Assembly (NCBI RefSeq): GCF_003402475.1
Contig: NZ_BFAB01000005.1
Coordinates: 127,633 to 191,632, forward strand
Length of the DNA: 64,000 bases
DNA from: Mycobacterium sp. MFM001
GTDB taxonomy: Bacteria > Actinomycetota > Actinomycetes > Mycobacteriales > Mycobacteriaceae
Direction of reading: 5' to 3'
Positions 29,218-39,196 of this stretch are shown here, in pieces. The translations under genes were made by a program, and so were the position numbers. The first letter of the stretch is position 1; each line of letters starts with the position of its first letter. The notes below the pieces were generated by a model, which saw nothing but the letters and a program-made list of their open reading frames with translations, searched no databases and was not told where the DNA came from.

Positions 29218-30273
29218 TCACTGGCAGCACATTTTGGGAGGCTCGGGCCTTTCGCCTAATTGGCGCAGCTCGGCGGCAACCGACGCTAGCAGTGCCCGGT
29301 ACTGGTCGTGGGTCATCAGTCCGTGCTCATGGTTGCGGCCAAGGTGATACTCCGCGTTGCGTAGTTCCCGGATTCGAGCCTGCTGCGGCGTGAGTTGCTC
29401 TGACGCGGCGTGGCCGGCGATGACGTTTTCTATTGGGGTGAGCTGATAACCGCAGCGCGCCAGAAACTCGAGGTAGACGCTGCAGTATTCGCGGGCCGAG
29501 AATCGCCAAGTTTCTTCTTTGTCGATGCCCCATTCGAATGCCCCTAGTGCCATGGCCCACACCGCTGTCGCAGGGTTGCCGGTGCGCTGCAAAGCCACTG
29601 TGCCGCTGGACAATTCGTCGCCAATGCCAAGTAATTCTGCGGCAACGCTCATGCTCGCTGGACATAACAGTGTGGTCAGAAAGTGGAAATTTTCGGCAAT
29701 GAAGAAGTCCACGTCCGCCGGCGGCCTGGCCGCGAACAGAAGATGCTCGCGGACCCACGCATGTCTAGTGTCGCGAACGGCTGCCGCAAGCCGCCGGTCC
29801 TCGTTTGCCACCCGCCAATCGATGAGGGCATACTCTCGAGCACTCGACCCCAGCAGGATCGGCTGCGCGCCTGTGAATGACTTGTTCGCCATCATTTCGC
29901 TGAGCGTGACCGCCCGTGCTGCGCCGCCTGAGAGGTAGACGGCGTCGATGACAAGCTCGGAATTCCGTGCAAGCCGGGCGAGCGTTTCACCTCCGCCCAC
30001 GTAACGGCATATGCGATCCTCTTCCTTCAGGTCATCGCGGGTATAGATGAGCCCGAGAACGCGGCGCCGGGATAGGTCACGAAGATCGCGGTAGATACAC
30101 CATCCCGCTGGGCCGGCCACCGATGGCAGCAATTGCCGCGAGATGGCGACGAGCAGATCGTCGACGGTTGCAGTTGCCGGGAAGTCCCAAAATTGCAAGT
30201 GTGAGTCCACATCATCAGCCATACAGACCGAACCCCGGTCAACGATCACGCGTACGTGCCCCGATTCGCCCAC
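29218..30273 (-). CDS. Unrecognised 351-residue protein of the toxin island
   Basis: GTG 30273 is supported by AAAAGGAG 4-5 bases upstream. It is soluble-looking, with no signal peptide or membrane segment. The first ~120 residues appear as an alpha/beta unit (VRVIVDRGSV, RRRVLGLIYTRDDL). The remainder is helical and ends with charged residues and CCQ. Base composition is visibly less GC-rich than the flanking core genes, and synonymous third positions are mixed, pointing to horizontal origin. It lies downstream of the toxin and its putative immunity gene on the same strand. A helper or additional immunity role is only a guess. Confidence 0.6.
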   Translation of the reverse strand: MGESGHVRVIVDRGSVCMADDVDSHLQFWDFPATATVDDLLVAISRQLLPSVAGPAGWCIYRDLRDLSRRRVLGLIYTRDDLKEEDRICRYVGGGETLARLARNSELVIDAVYLSGGAARAVTLSEMMANKSFTGAQPILLGSSAREYALIDWRVANEDRRLAAAVRDTRHAWVREHLLFAARPPADVDFFIAENFHFLTTLLCPASMSVAAELLGIGDELSSGTVALQRTGNPATAVWAMALGAFEWGIDKEETWRFSAREYCSVYLEFLARCGYQLTPIENVIAGHAASEQLTPQQARIRELRNAEYHLGRNHEHGLMTHDQYRALLASVAAELRQLGERPEPPKMCCQ

Positions 30274-30600
30274 CGCACTCCTTTTCTCGCTGGCGCTTCG
30301 CTCACCGCGACGATCGACAGACCGATGCTTCGTACGGCGCCGGCAGTAGACTGATTATGCTGATTATGTCCGACCCCCGAACACAAACGACAATAGGCAG
30401 GTCAACACTCTCCGAAGCTTTTGACGATGTAGATTTCCGTCGTCAGGATCATTGGTGATCAAGAAACTATCCCGAATATGGCCCGCGCCGAGCCCAGCAT
30501 CGCCGTTTCCACGAGGTACCGGATACAACGCGATTCATCGCGGTTAGCCATGTTATGAATGCTCTCTGTACCATACTGCGGCAAATTGTCGCCGGTAATA
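30274..30600. other. AT-rich non-coding stretch within the toxin island
   Basis: 327 bp without a convincing gene. An 81-residue frame at 30459-30704 overlaps the immunity gene in another frame and shows no protein-like pattern. A perfect 9-bp tandem duplication, CTGATTATG twice, lies at 30351-30368. The stretch may be decayed toxin-cassette remnant and promoter DNA. Confidence 0.5.
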
Positions 30601-30864
30601 CTATACCGGCGTACCGCGATTGCTCCCTGGCTGTTGCAAGAGAAGTTCATCGTGTTCGTGGCGACGACACGCTTCCACAAATTCAATTGCGGCGGTTTTG
30701 TCATCTAGAAAAATACGATACTGCTCGGGGGAGATTTGGTAATACTCTTCATAATCGACAATACCGTTGCTGACAGGTATCGATGCGTAATAGCGACCAG
30801 ACGTCGACTCGATACCTAGTGAGTACCGGTCTTCCTTGGAGAAAAATGTGTCGTCGAACTTCAT
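30601..30864 (-). CDS. Putative immunity protein for the CpnT-like toxin
   Basis: 87 residues, starting MKFDDTFFSKEDRYSLGIES with a GGAG ribosome site 9 bases upstream. The sequence YASIPVSNGIVDYEEYY and the ending PGSNRGTPV recall a small family of uncharacterised proteins found next to polymorphic toxins (from memory, no family name). The start is 15 bp after the toxin stop, the usual immunity position, and the gene is AT-rich like the toxin 3' end. Acidic and cytosolic, as expected for an inhibitor. Confidence 0.65.
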   Translation of the reverse strand: MKFDDTFFSKEDRYSLGIESTSGRYYASIPVSNGIVDYEEYYQISPEQYRIFLDDKTAAIEFVEACRRHEHDELLLQQPGSNRGTPV

Positions 30865-30879
30865 GAGGGCCTTCTCCTA

Positions 30880-33525
30880 CTAATTAATATCTGTGCGAGT
30901 ATAACCACCGTCGGGTATCCTTCCGCCATCGATAACAGCTTCTGACGCACCATCCGGCAATAAACCGCCGGGAAGCCACTGTTCGTTTGCGCCCGCTTCG
31001 TTGCCGGACGGGATGCGCAGATTGAACTCTTGCGGCTGGGCTATATCGATCCTGACGAGCTTTTTCGACTCAAGAAATCCGTCAGGCAGCCCAAGTGCTT
31101 TCTCGAGTGCGCGCGGGTCACCTTGAGTCGCATCCATCAGGGCGTCTGCCTCACTTTTTGGCATCACGAACGAGGTTCCATCGCGCTGGGCGATTCCCCA
31201 TTTGTCAAGATTCGTCTCGGGCATGAATCGAGCTGCGCCATCGTGAAATTTTTCTAGATGGTTCTGAATGTATTCAGGCGATAAATAATCGGACGGATCA
31301 GGGCGATCACCCTTCTCCATTGCCAGGATCTCATCACGTTTTTCGTCGGTCAAGCCATTGGGTGACACGTCATCCGTGTGCGGTCCATCATGATCGGCGG
31401 GTGTGCCATTATCGGGTCCGCGTGAGCCGTCATGTCCGGATCCTTCACCAGGGCTGTGATGATCCGGCCCGCCATGGCCGCTGCCATCACCACCACCGGT
31501 GCCATGGCCGTCACCGCCGCCCGGCCCGCCGGGGTCGTGCGGTGGTGGTTCGGGTGAATGAGCCCCGCCCGGATATGAGTCCGGAATCGGCTCGTGGGCC
31601 GGAGACATCGGAGCAGCCTCAGGGGCATGCGCGCTTGCCAACGTCGGTTGGCCCGCGGATGCATCAGCAGTCACGGGCATGCTAGGCGTCTGGATGCCGG
31701 CGGACGGTGCGTGCTCACCAGCCGCCGCAGCAGAACCCACCGGCGCGGGTTCGTGAACACCACCGCCGGGCGCGGCGCCTGCAGGCGCGGTGTGGTCGGC
31801 TGCTGCCACCGGCGCAGGTTCGTGCACGCCTCCACCGGGGGTGGCGGGTCCGGGCGCTGGGTGCTCGACAGCTGGCGTCGGCGCCGGTTCGTGGATGCCG
31901 CCCGGCTCGCCGCCACCCGGATGGGGAGCCGAAGGGGCATCGATCGGTGGTCGCCCCGCACCGGACCCGCTCCCAGCTCCTGCTCCCGGTGCCGGGGCCG
32001 GAGCCGGCTCGGCCGGCCTTACCGACGGTCCCGGTTCGGGTGGTCGCCCGGGCGGAGCGGGGGCTGCGACTTCGCTGGGCTTGACCTCGATCGAGTTGAG
32101 ATCGCGAGCGATGCTGGAACCCTTTGCGGCGACACCGGATTCCGCTCCTGCACCGAGGATTCCCTCACTGGCGCGTGCCGCTTGGCTTTCGGCCCGAGCC
32201 GCTTGTGCCGCTTCGTCGGCGGCCTTGGCACCCTCCGCGCCGGCCTTGGCTTCCCCAGCACCGGGAATCAACAACTGCGCGATAGTGCCGCCGACGTATC
32301 CCGCCCCCCGCATCGGATGATCGCTGGTCCAGTCCTTCGCGTCGACCATGCCCTTGGCCACGTCGAGCTTCTGGTCGAGGAAGCCTTTAGGGTCATGGGC
32401 AAATTGCATCGCTTGCTCCGCAAACGCGTTGACTGCTGTTGCGGGGTTGCCCATGGCCAAGAGCTTTGCGAGGTCTTTCGGGTGGGTAGCCAAATCCTCC
32501 AGGCTGCCGACGGTCCCGATAACGCTCTTGACGCCACCTTCGCTGAAGTCCAAGCCGGCGGTAAATTCGTTCGCCACGGCGTTGCCCACGGTATTGCCCA
32601 GGTAGTGGGTGAACTCTTTGCGGGCCCAGTTCTCGAATTCTGTTGTCAGATTGTCGAGTTCGTTCATGGCGTCCTGAAACAGCGTCGAAACGCTGTCGGC
32701 CTCGCGATTGAGGGTGTGCAGGACCTCCTTGATGTCGTTGGCGATCTGCTTGATGTCGTCCATCGGATTGTGCCCAGTGAAGAAGCCGACCACCTCTTGG
32801 GCCATTCCCGACGGGCTCAGCTTGTGCAACAAGTCGCGGATCGCGTTCTGTGACGACTCCACCTCGCCCGCAAAGGAATCCAAGGACGACGCAATCGATT
32901 CGCATTGCTTGCCGAAGCCGCCCACACCCGAACTCATTTTCGTCACCGCATCGGTGATCATTGACAGCTCTGGGATGTCGTGGCCCGACAAGTCGGCAGA
33001 GCACGCCGCGACCGCCTCGGTCATGCCCGTCACTGCCGAGCCGAACGTGCGCCAAGCTGCTGCCGCGGCCCGCAACGTCGCCGGGTTGCCATCCGGCCAT
33101 GGACTGCCCACGAACTGTCGGACCACCGCCCACAACATCGGTTCGCCGACCGCAGGTCCGAACGGATTCGGCATCGTCGGGCCCGAGAACTTCGGCGGCT
33201 CACCCGGTGGTGGCACCGACGGCTCGGCTCCCCCGACGGTCGAGGCCGCCTCACTGTGGGCATAGTTCGACGCCGAGACCTCGATGCCGTACCCGATCTT
33301 GCGACAAGCGTTCACCGCGGCCTCAGCCGCCGAAAACAACGCCTGCCCACCTTGGCGATAGCTCAGCGCGAACGCCTTGCCGGCAGGATCGTCGCCACAC
33401 ATTTGGCCCGACGACGACAACGCCGACTCCAGCGCCTGCACGGCGGCCGCCAAGGCGTCGCCCTTTTCCGCGAGGTTCTTCCCGTCGCCGGCAAGCCGGA
33501 CCGGATCGACCTCATAGCCACCCAC
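30880..33525 (-). CDS. CpnT-like WXG100-linked polymorphic toxin with a distinct C-terminal domain
   Basis: 881 residues. Residues 1-100 form a WXG100-like helical hairpin with GDDPAGKAF and SASNYAHSEAAS, closely matching the CpnT (Rv3903c) N-terminus. Residues 100-480 are a helical region like the CpnT channel part. Residues 480-720 are Pro/Gly/His/Asp-rich linker. Residues 720-881 are a separate globular domain (LTDEKRDEIL, FNLRIPSGNEAGAN, EQWLPGG). The last domain does not look like the TNT NAD glycohydrolase of CpnT and I do not recognise it. Upstream are two WXG100 genes, as esxE/esxF precede cpnT. Start GTG 33525 has no strong Shine-Dalgarno sequence. Confidence 0.8.
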   Translation of the reverse strand: MGGYEVDPVRLAGDGKNLAEKGDALAAAVQALESALSSSGQMCGDDPAGKAFALSYRQGGQALFSAAEAAVNACRKIGYGIEVSASNYAHSEAASTVGGAEPSVPPPGEPPKFSGPTMPNPFGPAVGEPMLWAVVRQFVGSPWPDGNPATLRAAAAAWRTFGSAVTGMTEAVAACSADLSGHDIPELSMITDAVTKMSSGVGGFGKQCESIASSLDSFAGEVESSQNAIRDLLHKLSPSGMAQEVVGFFTGHNPMDDIKQIANDIKEVLHTLNREADSVSTLFQDAMNELDNLTTEFENWARKEFTHYLGNTVGNAVANEFTAGLDFSEGGVKSVIGTVGSLEDLATHPKDLAKLLAMGNPATAVNAFAEQAMQFAHDPKGFLDQKLDVAKGMVDAKDWTSDHPMRGAGYVGGTIAQLLIPGAGEAKAGAEGAKAADEAAQAARAESQAARASEGILGAGAESGVAAKGSSIARDLNSIEVKPSEVAAPAPPGRPPEPGPSVRPAEPAPAPAPGAGAGSGSGAGRPPIDAPSAPHPGGGEPGGIHEPAPTPAVEHPAPGPATPGGGVHEPAPVAAADHTAPAGAAPGGGVHEPAPVGSAAAAGEHAPSAGIQTPSMPVTADASAGQPTLASAHAPEAAPMSPAHEPIPDSYPGGAHSPEPPPHDPGGPGGGDGHGTGGGDGSGHGGPDHHSPGEGSGHDGSRGPDNGTPADHDGPHTDDVSPNGLTDEKRDEILAMEKGDRPDPSDYLSPEYIQNHLEKFHDGAARFMPETNLDKWGIAQRDGTSFVMPKSEADALMDATQGDPRALEKALGLPDGFLESKKLVRIDIAQPQEFNLRIPSGNEAGANEQWLPGGLLPDGASEAVIDGGRIPDGGYTRTDIN

Positions 33526-33531
33526 GAGGGG

Positions 33532-33819
33532 TCAGCCCCAGTTGCGGATATTCGTTTGCATTGCGCCGTGGTAATTCTCGTGCGCACCGACGGCGATACG
33601 ACGCAGATCGGCCAACGCCTGGCGCATCTCCTGCGCCCCTTCGGACCATCGCTGCTGCGCGGCGGCCTGGGCTTGCCCGCCGGTGCCGTCCCATGCAACA
33701 CCCAACGACCGTTCCGCGGCCGTCACGTGTGCCAGCTTGTCTTCCATATGCTGCTCGAACTCCGACATCCGGTCCGCGGCCGCCAACAACGCCGCCGGAT
33801 CCACCCGGAACGCACTCAC
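33532..33819 (-). CDS. WXG100 protein (EsxE/EsxF-like), second of pair
   Basis: 95 residues predicted as a two-helix hairpin: MSAFRVDPAALLAAADRM, a central turn WDGTGGQAQ replacing WxG, and a second helix ending NIRNWG. It forms a probable heterodimer with the upstream WXG100 gene (2-bp gap) and lies 6 bp before the toxin. By analogy with EsxE/EsxF it assists export or outer-membrane delivery of the toxin. Confidence 0.82.
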   Translation of the reverse strand: MSAFRVDPAALLAAADRMSEFEQHMEDKLAHVTAAERSLGVAWDGTGGQAQAAAQQRWSEGAQEMRQALADLRRIAVGAHENYHGAMQTNIRNWG

Positions 33820-33821
33820 GG

Positions 33822-34124
33822 CTACACCCCCGCCCCGTCGATGCCCGCGGCGCCCGCCTGATCGGTCTGCGAATACCGCGACGCAGCATCGGCCAACAAG
33901 GCCGACATCGTCGTCAGTCCCTGCAAGACCTTTGTCGCGCCCTCATGCCATTCACGCCAGACCGCGTTGTACGACGACGACGCCTCGCCGGTCCAGGAGC
34001 CACCCAACAACTTGCCGACTTCGTCGTCGATGGACCCCAGACCCGCACGCAACTCCTGCGCCACCGCGCCGAACTCCGCAGAGGCGTGCGTCAACTGCTC
34101 CGGGGTCACCCGCAACTCGGACAT
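33822..34124 (-). CDS. WXG100 protein (EsxE/EsxF-like), first of pair
   Basis: 100 residues with the WXG-type turn GSWTGEASSSY near residues 43-53 and a second helix ending in SRYSQTDQAGA. The tail resembles the YxxxD/E ESX secretion signal (Y-S-Q-T-D). It is the first gene of the toxin operon, with AGGGGAGG immediately upstream of ATG 34124. The partner is the 95-residue WXG100 protein. Confidence 0.84.
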   Translation of the reverse strand: MSELRVTPEQLTHASAEFGAVAQELRAGLGSIDDEVGKLLGGSWTGEASSSYNAVWREWHEGATKVLQGLTTMSALLADAASRYSQTDQAGAAGIDGAGV

Positions 34125-34230
34125 CGCACCTCCCCTGAACGAACGACCATAAAACGCTACCCCACCCGCGGAACCCCAAGTGACACCAATTTCGCATGTC
34201 AGCCCGGTCTCGAGACCTCACGATCCGCCA

Positions 34231-34287
34231 CGAGTGGGGACTTAATGCACGCTTTTTGCAATTTTCCGTGTCATAACTGCACACTCG
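34231..34287. repeat. 57-bp dispersed hairpin element, copy A
   Basis: Begins CGAGTGGGGACTTAATGCAC and ends CACACTCG. It aligns over exactly 57 bp with the reverse complement of 58040-58096. Terminal arms CGAGTG/CACTCG type and inner arms pair imperfectly. It lies downstream of lpqB and upstream of the WXG100 operon. Confidence 0.65.
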
Positions 34288-34308
34288 GCGGGCCGGTGAC
34301 GGGCCAAC

Positions 34309-36069
34309 CTAACCCGGCAGCACGGGCACCGCGCCGCCCACCATGAACGGCGCGACGCCCAACCAGCCCTGCGGACCTTCAGCGCCGGAGCCCGACAGCT
34401 GTAACACCCCGCGCGGATCGGCGACGTAGACCGTCGACGGGTTGGCCGCGATCGTCGTCACCGGAAGCTGCAAATTGCCGCTCGGCGCATCGGAATTCAC
34501 TCCGTCGAGGTTCACATACGACACCGGATGCTGCGCGTCGGTGCGGCTGACCGCCAGGTCGTCACCGGTGCGCCAGGACAGCGACACCACCGACGAACCC
34601 AGACCGAAGCCGAGCCGCCGCGGAAAGGTCAGCGCGAACTGGCCGGCTTGCGTCTGCTCGATACTGGCGAGAATCACCTGCCCTTCGATGACCATCGCCG
34701 CCCGTGTCCCGTCGCGAGAGAGCTGCAGCTCAGTGATCGCGCCGGGGAAGCGGCTGGACACCGCGGCCGAATCCACCGGCATGCGCGCCGGCTGCCCCGA
34801 CGCCGTCTCCTGAATCGCCCGCAGCACGTTGTTGCCGTCGGCCACCACCCACACCGCGTCGTCCAGCGACCAGCTGGGCCGCGAAAGGCTATGTCCGTCA
34901 GCGGCTTGCACCGCCTCGCCGCCCAAATCGCCGATCCACAACGACGCCTCCACATCGGGCGCACCCGGTCGCAGCGTCACCACCGACGCTGCCCGGTGCC
35001 CGTTGCGGGACAGCGCCGCCGCGCTCTGATTCGTCGGCCTGCCGAATGCCCCTGCCACCGGGGTAGAGCGCTGCCCGTCCAACGACACCATGGCCCCGCC
35101 GACCAACGCGTGCACACCGGCCGCCGCCCCTTCGTCCACCCCCGGATCGGTGGCGGCCACGTCGGAGGTCTTCCACCCGTCGGCGAACCGGTCGTCCAGT
35201 GCGGCGCCGTCGGCGTCGATCACGTACGGGCCCTTGATGTCTGCGCGCGCCAATGTCCAAATGACCTGCGCCGCAAGAAGTTGCCGGCTATGCGGGTCGA
35301 CGACTGCCGGCGTCTCCAACTCGATGCGGGCCCCGCCGTAACCCCGGCCCACACCGGTTTTCCCACCGTCGGCGCGAGTCACCGGCCCACGCAGCCGGAC
35401 CGGCGGACCGAGCATGTTGTGCACTGCTTTACTGATCTCCGGACGCGGGCCGGCGATCAGCTTGGAAACCAGCTCGGTGGCTAGCTGGTCCGGATCGGAC
35501 ACCGCGACGTAGCGCGGATCGGGAACAAGGGTCTTGCCCGTCGGGTCGGCGAAGTACAGCGTGTTGCGCTTGTACGTGGCCTGGAATTGCTGCCAGTCCA
35601 AGAACACTCCGTTGGGCAGTCGGTCGATGCGCCAGCCGCCGGGCGTCTTGACCAACTCGATCGGACCGGGATCGGGCAGCACGCCCTCGGCGGTCTCGAA
35701 CACCCCCATATCCGACAGCGAACCGAGAATGTCGGCTCGCATGGATACCGAAACCCGGTCAGTGCCACGGGTTTCCACGAACACCACGTGGTCGATCAGC
35801 AACGCGCTACCGGCGTCGTCCCAGCCGTTGGATGCCTTTTGGGTAAGGAACTGCCGGGCGGCCAGGTGCCGGTTCGCGGGATCGGCTGTGGCCTTGAGGA
35901 ATTCACGCAGTAGCAGATCGGGGTCCATGCCCGGCGTGGGCTTGGGCAGGTTCGACGGCGCAGGTCGCTCGACGGTGCCGATGGCCTGCGGCGCCGACGA
36001 GCTGGGCACACCGGCACAGCCCGCCAACACGCCCACCGCGAACAGCAGTGCGGCAAGCCGCCGCATCAC
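34309..36069 (-). CDS. lpqB: LpqB, lipoprotein associated with MtrB
   Basis: 586 residues. The signal peptide ends in the lipobox LAGC (cysteine near residue 18). GerMN-type domains occupy about 60-290 and a beta-propeller-like C-terminal half follows. Family knowledge: LpqB binds the MtrB sensor domain and modulates MtrA phosphorylation and cell division. GTG 36069 and ATG 36066 are both possible; the GTG overlaps the mtrB stop by 4 bp. It forms an operon with mtrA-mtrB. Confidence 0.95.
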   Translation of the reverse strand: MMRRLAALLFAVGVLAGCAGVPSSSAPQAIGTVERPAPSNLPKPTPGMDPDLLLREFLKATADPANRHLAARQFLTQKASNGWDDAGSALLIDHVVFVETRGTDRVSVSMRADILGSLSDMGVFETAEGVLPDPGPIELVKTPGGWRIDRLPNGVFLDWQQFQATYKRNTLYFADPTGKTLVPDPRYVAVSDPDQLATELVSKLIAGPRPEISKAVHNMLGPPVRLRGPVTRADGGKTGVGRGYGGARIELETPAVVDPHSRQLLAAQVIWTLARADIKGPYVIDADGAALDDRFADGWKTSDVAATDPGVDEGAAAGVHALVGGAMVSLDGQRSTPVAGAFGRPTNQSAAALSRNGHRAASVVTLRPGAPDVEASLWIGDLGGEAVQAADGHSLSRPSWSLDDAVWVVADGNNVLRAIQETASGQPARMPVDSAAVSSRFPGAITELQLSRDGTRAAMVIEGQVILASIEQTQAGQFALTFPRRLGFGLGSSVVSLSWRTGDDLAVSRTDAQHPVSYVNLDGVNSDAPSGNLQLPVTTIAANPSTVYVADPRGVLQLSGSGAEGPQGWLGVAPFMVGGAVPVLPG

Positions 36070-37724
36070 GCGCCCCTTTCGGCATGCTCGCGCTGGCGGA
36101 CCTGACGCTCGTTGCGGTCGCGGTCAATCGGTCTCATCGGCAGCGGGCTGGTGGTGACCTTGTGCCCGCGCACCAGCGGGAGCGTCAGCCGGAAGCAGGC
36201 GCCCTTGCCGGGTTCGCCCCACGCCTCGAGCCGGCCCTGGTGCAGCCGTGCGTCCTCGACACTGATCGCCAAACCCAGTCCGGTCCCGCCGGATCGGCGC
36301 ACCCGAGACGGGTCGGAGCGCCAGAACCGGCTGAACACCAGCTTCTCCTCGCCCGGTCGCAGCCCAACTCCGTAGTCGCGCACCGTAACTGCGACGGTGT
36401 CTTCGTCGGCGGCCATCCGGATCCGCACCGGCTTGCGCTCCGCGTGGTCGATCGCGTTGGCGATCAGGTTGCGCAGGATGCGCTCGACGCGGCGGGAGTC
36501 GACCTCGGCGATCACTTCCTCGGGCGGCATGTCGACGATCAGCTTGACGCCGGCGTCCTCGGCCAGGTGGCCGACGTTGCCCAGCGCGCTGTTGACCGTC
36601 GAACGCAAATCGACTGCCTCGACGGACAATTCGGCCACGCCGGCGTCGTGGCGGGAGATCTCCAGCAGATCGTTGAGCAGGGTCTCGAACCGGTCCAGCT
36701 CGTTGACCATCAACTCGGTGGAACGTCGCAGCGCGGGATCGAGGTCCTCGCTGTGGTCATAGATCAGATCGGCCGCCATGCGCACCGTGGTCAGCGGTGT
36801 GCGCAACTCGTGGCTGACGTCGGAAGTGAACCGGCGCTGCAGGTTACCGAACTCCTCCAGTTGCGCGATCTGGCGCGACAGGCTTTCGGCCATGTCGTTG
36901 AACGACACCGCCAGCCGGGCCATGTCGTCCTCACCGCGCACCGGCATCCGCTCCGATAAGTGCCCTTCGGCGAAGCGTTCAGCGGTTCGCGCGGCGGCCC
37001 GCACCGGCACCACCACCTGACGGGAGACCAACAGCGCAATCCCGGCCAGCAGCACCAACAGCACCACGCCGCCGGTGGTCATGGTGCCGCGCACCAGCGC
37101 GATCGTGCTTTGCTCGTTGGCCAACGGGAAGATCAGGTACAGCTCCAGGTTGGTCACCCGCGACGACGCCGGGCTGCCGATCACCAGCGCCGGGCCGGAG
37201 AAGCCCTCGGTGTGCACGGTTGCGTATTGGTAGGCCACCTGCCCGGCCTTGACGAATTCGCGCAGGGCGCCGGGCAGTTGGTCGACGGGCCCGGCGGCGG
37301 CCGCGGGCCGGGGACCGTAGCCCGGCACCACCAGCACCGCGTCGAACGCGCCGGCCGTCCCGGCGCCGGACGTCGGGTCGGTTTTCGACGTCAACGTGTT
37401 GCGGGCCAGCTGCAGGCTGGAGTCCAGCGAGCGCGCCTCCTCGCCGCTGACGATGCCGCTGACCGTGGTGCGGGCCCGCTCGATCTGCTCGATGGCCGCG
37501 CGGACCTTCACGTCGAGCACCCGGTTGGTGACCTGGCTGGTCAGCACGAAGCCGAGCGCCAAGATGACGGCGAGGGACATTCCGAGAGTCAGTGCCACCA
37601 CCCGCAGTTGCAGCGAACGGCGCCAGGCGACGGCTACGGCTCGACTCAACGCACTCATGCCCCGCATCAGTGGGCCAGATAGGCCCCAACGACCGCGAAT
37701 GCGTCGCCGCGAGCCCCAAATCAC
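36066..37724 (-). CDS. mtrB: MtrB, membrane sensor histidine kinase
   Basis: 552 residues from GTG 37724 (GTGA overlap with mtrA). Two membrane helices (about 40-62 and 205-228) flank an extracytoplasmic sensor. The HAMP domain is followed by the H-box [13 protein letters not shown] and the ATPase boxes [11 protein letters not shown] and [10 protein letters not shown]. It phosphorylates MtrA, controlling cell-wall hydrolases and replication timing. An upstream frame extension is rejected because it overlaps mtrA and lacks homology. Confidence 0.96.
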   Translation of the reverse strand: MIWGSRRRIRGRWGLSGPLMRGMSALSRAVAVAWRRSLQLRVVALTLGMSLAVILALGFVLTSQVTNRVLDVKVRAAIEQIERARTTVSGIVSGEEARSLDSSLQLARNTLTSKTDPTSGAGTAGAFDAVLVVPGYGPRPAAAAGPVDQLPGALREFVKAGQVAYQYATVHTEGFSGPALVIGSPASSRVTNLELYLIFPLANEQSTIALVRGTMTTGGVVLLVLLAGIALLVSRQVVVPVRAAARTAERFAEGHLSERMPVRGEDDMARLAVSFNDMAESLSRQIAQLEEFGNLQRRFTSDVSHELRTPLTTVRMAADLIYDHSEDLDPALRRSTELMVNELDRFETLLNDLLEISRHDAGVAELSVEAVDLRSTVNSALGNVGHLAEDAGVKLIVDMPPEEVIAEVDSRRVERILRNLIANAIDHAERKPVRIRMAADEDTVAVTVRDYGVGLRPGEEKLVFSRFWRSDPSRVRRSGGTGLGLAISVEDARLHQGRLEAWGEPGKGACFRLTLPLVRGHKVTTSPLPMRPIDRDRNERQVRQREHAERGA

Positions 37725-38407
37725 GGGGGTCCGGCCTTGTATCCCACTCCTCGAACGGTCAGGACAACGGTCGGGTTCTCCGGGTCTTTTTCGACCTTGG
37801 CCCGCAGACGCTGGACATGCACGTTCACCAAGCGGGTGTCCGCAGGGTGACGGTATCCCCACACCTGTTCGAGCAGCACATCACGAGTAAACACCTGGCG
37901 TGGTTTGCGTGCCAGCGCCACCAGCAGGTCGAATTCCAGCGGTGTCAGCGAGATCTGCTCGCCGTTGCGGGTCACCTTGTGCGCGGGCACGTCGATGTCG
38001 ACGTCGGCGATGGACAGCATCTCGGCCGGCTCGTCGTCGTTGCGGCGCAGCCGTGCCCGCACCCGGGCCACCAGCTCCTTGGGTTTGAACGGCTTCATGA
38101 TGTAGTCGTCGGCGCCCGACTCCAGGCCGAGCACCACGTCGACGGTGTCGGTCTTGGCGGTGAGCATGACGATCGGCACGCCGGAGTCCGCGCGCAGCAC
38201 CCGGCACACGTCGATGCCGTTCATGCCTGGCAGCATCAGGTCCAGCAGCACCAGATCGGGACGCAGCTCGCGCACTGCGGTGAGCGCCTGGGTGCCGTCA
38301 CCGATGACCGCGGTGTCGAAACCTTCGCCGCGCAGCACGATGGTGAGCATCTCGGCCAGCGAAGCGTCGTCGTCGACGACGAGAATCCTTTGCCTCATGG
38401 TGTCCAT
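37721..38407 (-). CDS. mtrA: MtrA, OmpR-family response regulator
   Basis: 228 residues, identical in length to M. tuberculosis MtrA and nearly so in sequence as I remember it. The phospho-acceptor is D56 in [10 protein letters not shown], and K105-type lysine lies in [10 protein letters not shown]. The winged-helix domain ends [23 protein letters not shown] 38407 gives [11 protein letters not shown]; an upstream ATG at 38428 would add seven residues. First gene of mtrA-mtrB-lpqB, 53 bp after tmk. Confidence 0.97.
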   Translation of the reverse strand: MDTMRQRILVVDDDASLAEMLTIVLRGEGFDTAVIGDGTQALTAVRELRPDLVLLDLMLPGMNGIDVCRVLRADSGVPIVMLTAKTDTVDVVLGLESGADDYIMKPFKPKELVARVRARLRRNDDEPAEMLSIADVDIDVPAHKVTRNGEQISLTPLEFDLLVALARKPRQVFTRDVLLEQVWGYRHPADTRLVNVHVQRLRAKVEKDPENPTVVLTVRGVGYKAGPP

Positions 38408-38460
38408 GGTGTCACCAGTTCGCGACAAAACTCAGTTCCCACACCCGTGTTTCTTCCAGT

Positions 38461-39093
38461 TCAGCGGGCACCCAGCCGGGCAGCAAGCTCAGCGGGGTCG
38501 ACGTCGGCGTCCACCACCAGCCAGCGCCCGCCCCACTCGGCGGCGGCCAAGCCGGCGTATACCGCGCCAGTTCGACGCTGCAGGTCGTCGTCGCGTTCGT
38601 AAGAGTCGCGCTGGCGGCCGGCTTCCTGGCTGGCCCGCTGCCGGGCGCGTTGGCCGGCTAATTCTGCCGAAACCCCAAGCAGCACTTGCCAATCCGGCAT
38701 CGGCAGGCCCAACCGCCGGTATTCCATGTCATGTACCCAGCCCGCCACTTCCCCGTCGGCGTTCTGGTGCAGACGGGCCGCGCTGTAGGCGGCGTTGGAT
38801 GCCACGTAGCGGTCCAGGATGACGACGTCGTGGCCGCGGCACAGCTCCTGGATGTGCTCGACGGCGCCGGCGCGATCCAGCGCAAACAGCATCGCCATCG
38901 CATACACCGACGAGGCGAGGTCGCCGTGCTGCCCGTGCAGCGCCTCGTGCGCGACGTCGGCGGCCACCGACTGGCCGTAGCGCGGGAACGCGCACGCGGC
39001 CACCGACTTGCCGGCCGCCTCGAAGGCTGCGCGCAGACCGTTCGACAGCGTCCGTTTGCCGGCGCCGTCGACGCCTTCGATCGCGATCAACAC
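38461..39093 (-). CDS. tmk: Thymidylate kinase
   Basis: 210 residues. The P-loop is EGVDGAGKRT (residues 5-14). The DRYVASNAAYSA motif near residue 94 contains the DR(Y/H) signature. The lid region is in QRARQRASQEAGRQRDSYE. It converts dTMP to dTDP. The last gene before the mtrA operon. In H37Rv it is followed upstream by sahH; here a 4.3-kb insertion separates them. Confidence 0.95.
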   Translation of the reverse strand: MLIAIEGVDGAGKRTLSNGLRAAFEAAGKSVAACAFPRYGQSVAADVAHEALHGQHGDLASSVYAMAMLFALDRAGAVEHIQELCRGHDVVILDRYVASNAAYSAARLHQNADGEVAGWVHDMEYRRLGLPMPDWQVLLGVSAELAGQRARQRASQEAGRQRDSYERDDDLQRRTGAVYAGLAAAEWGGRWLVVDADVDPAELAARLGAR

Positions 39094-39196
39094 GGCGCGA
39101 GCTTATCCGCGTCGTCCGACGATTTGTGCATTTGCTGACTCGTCGACTCGGAGCTCACTACACTCGGAGACCCCAATTCCCGCAAAGAGGCACACA

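Noticed and set aside
30459..30704. 81-codon minus-strand frame
   Set aside because: Overlaps the better-supported immunity gene in a different frame and has no ribosome site or recognisable pattern.
31320..32100. CRISPR-like or satellite repeats
   Set aside because: The repetitiveness is the Pro/Gly/His/Asp-rich coding linker of the toxin; no regular direct repeats with spacers occur.
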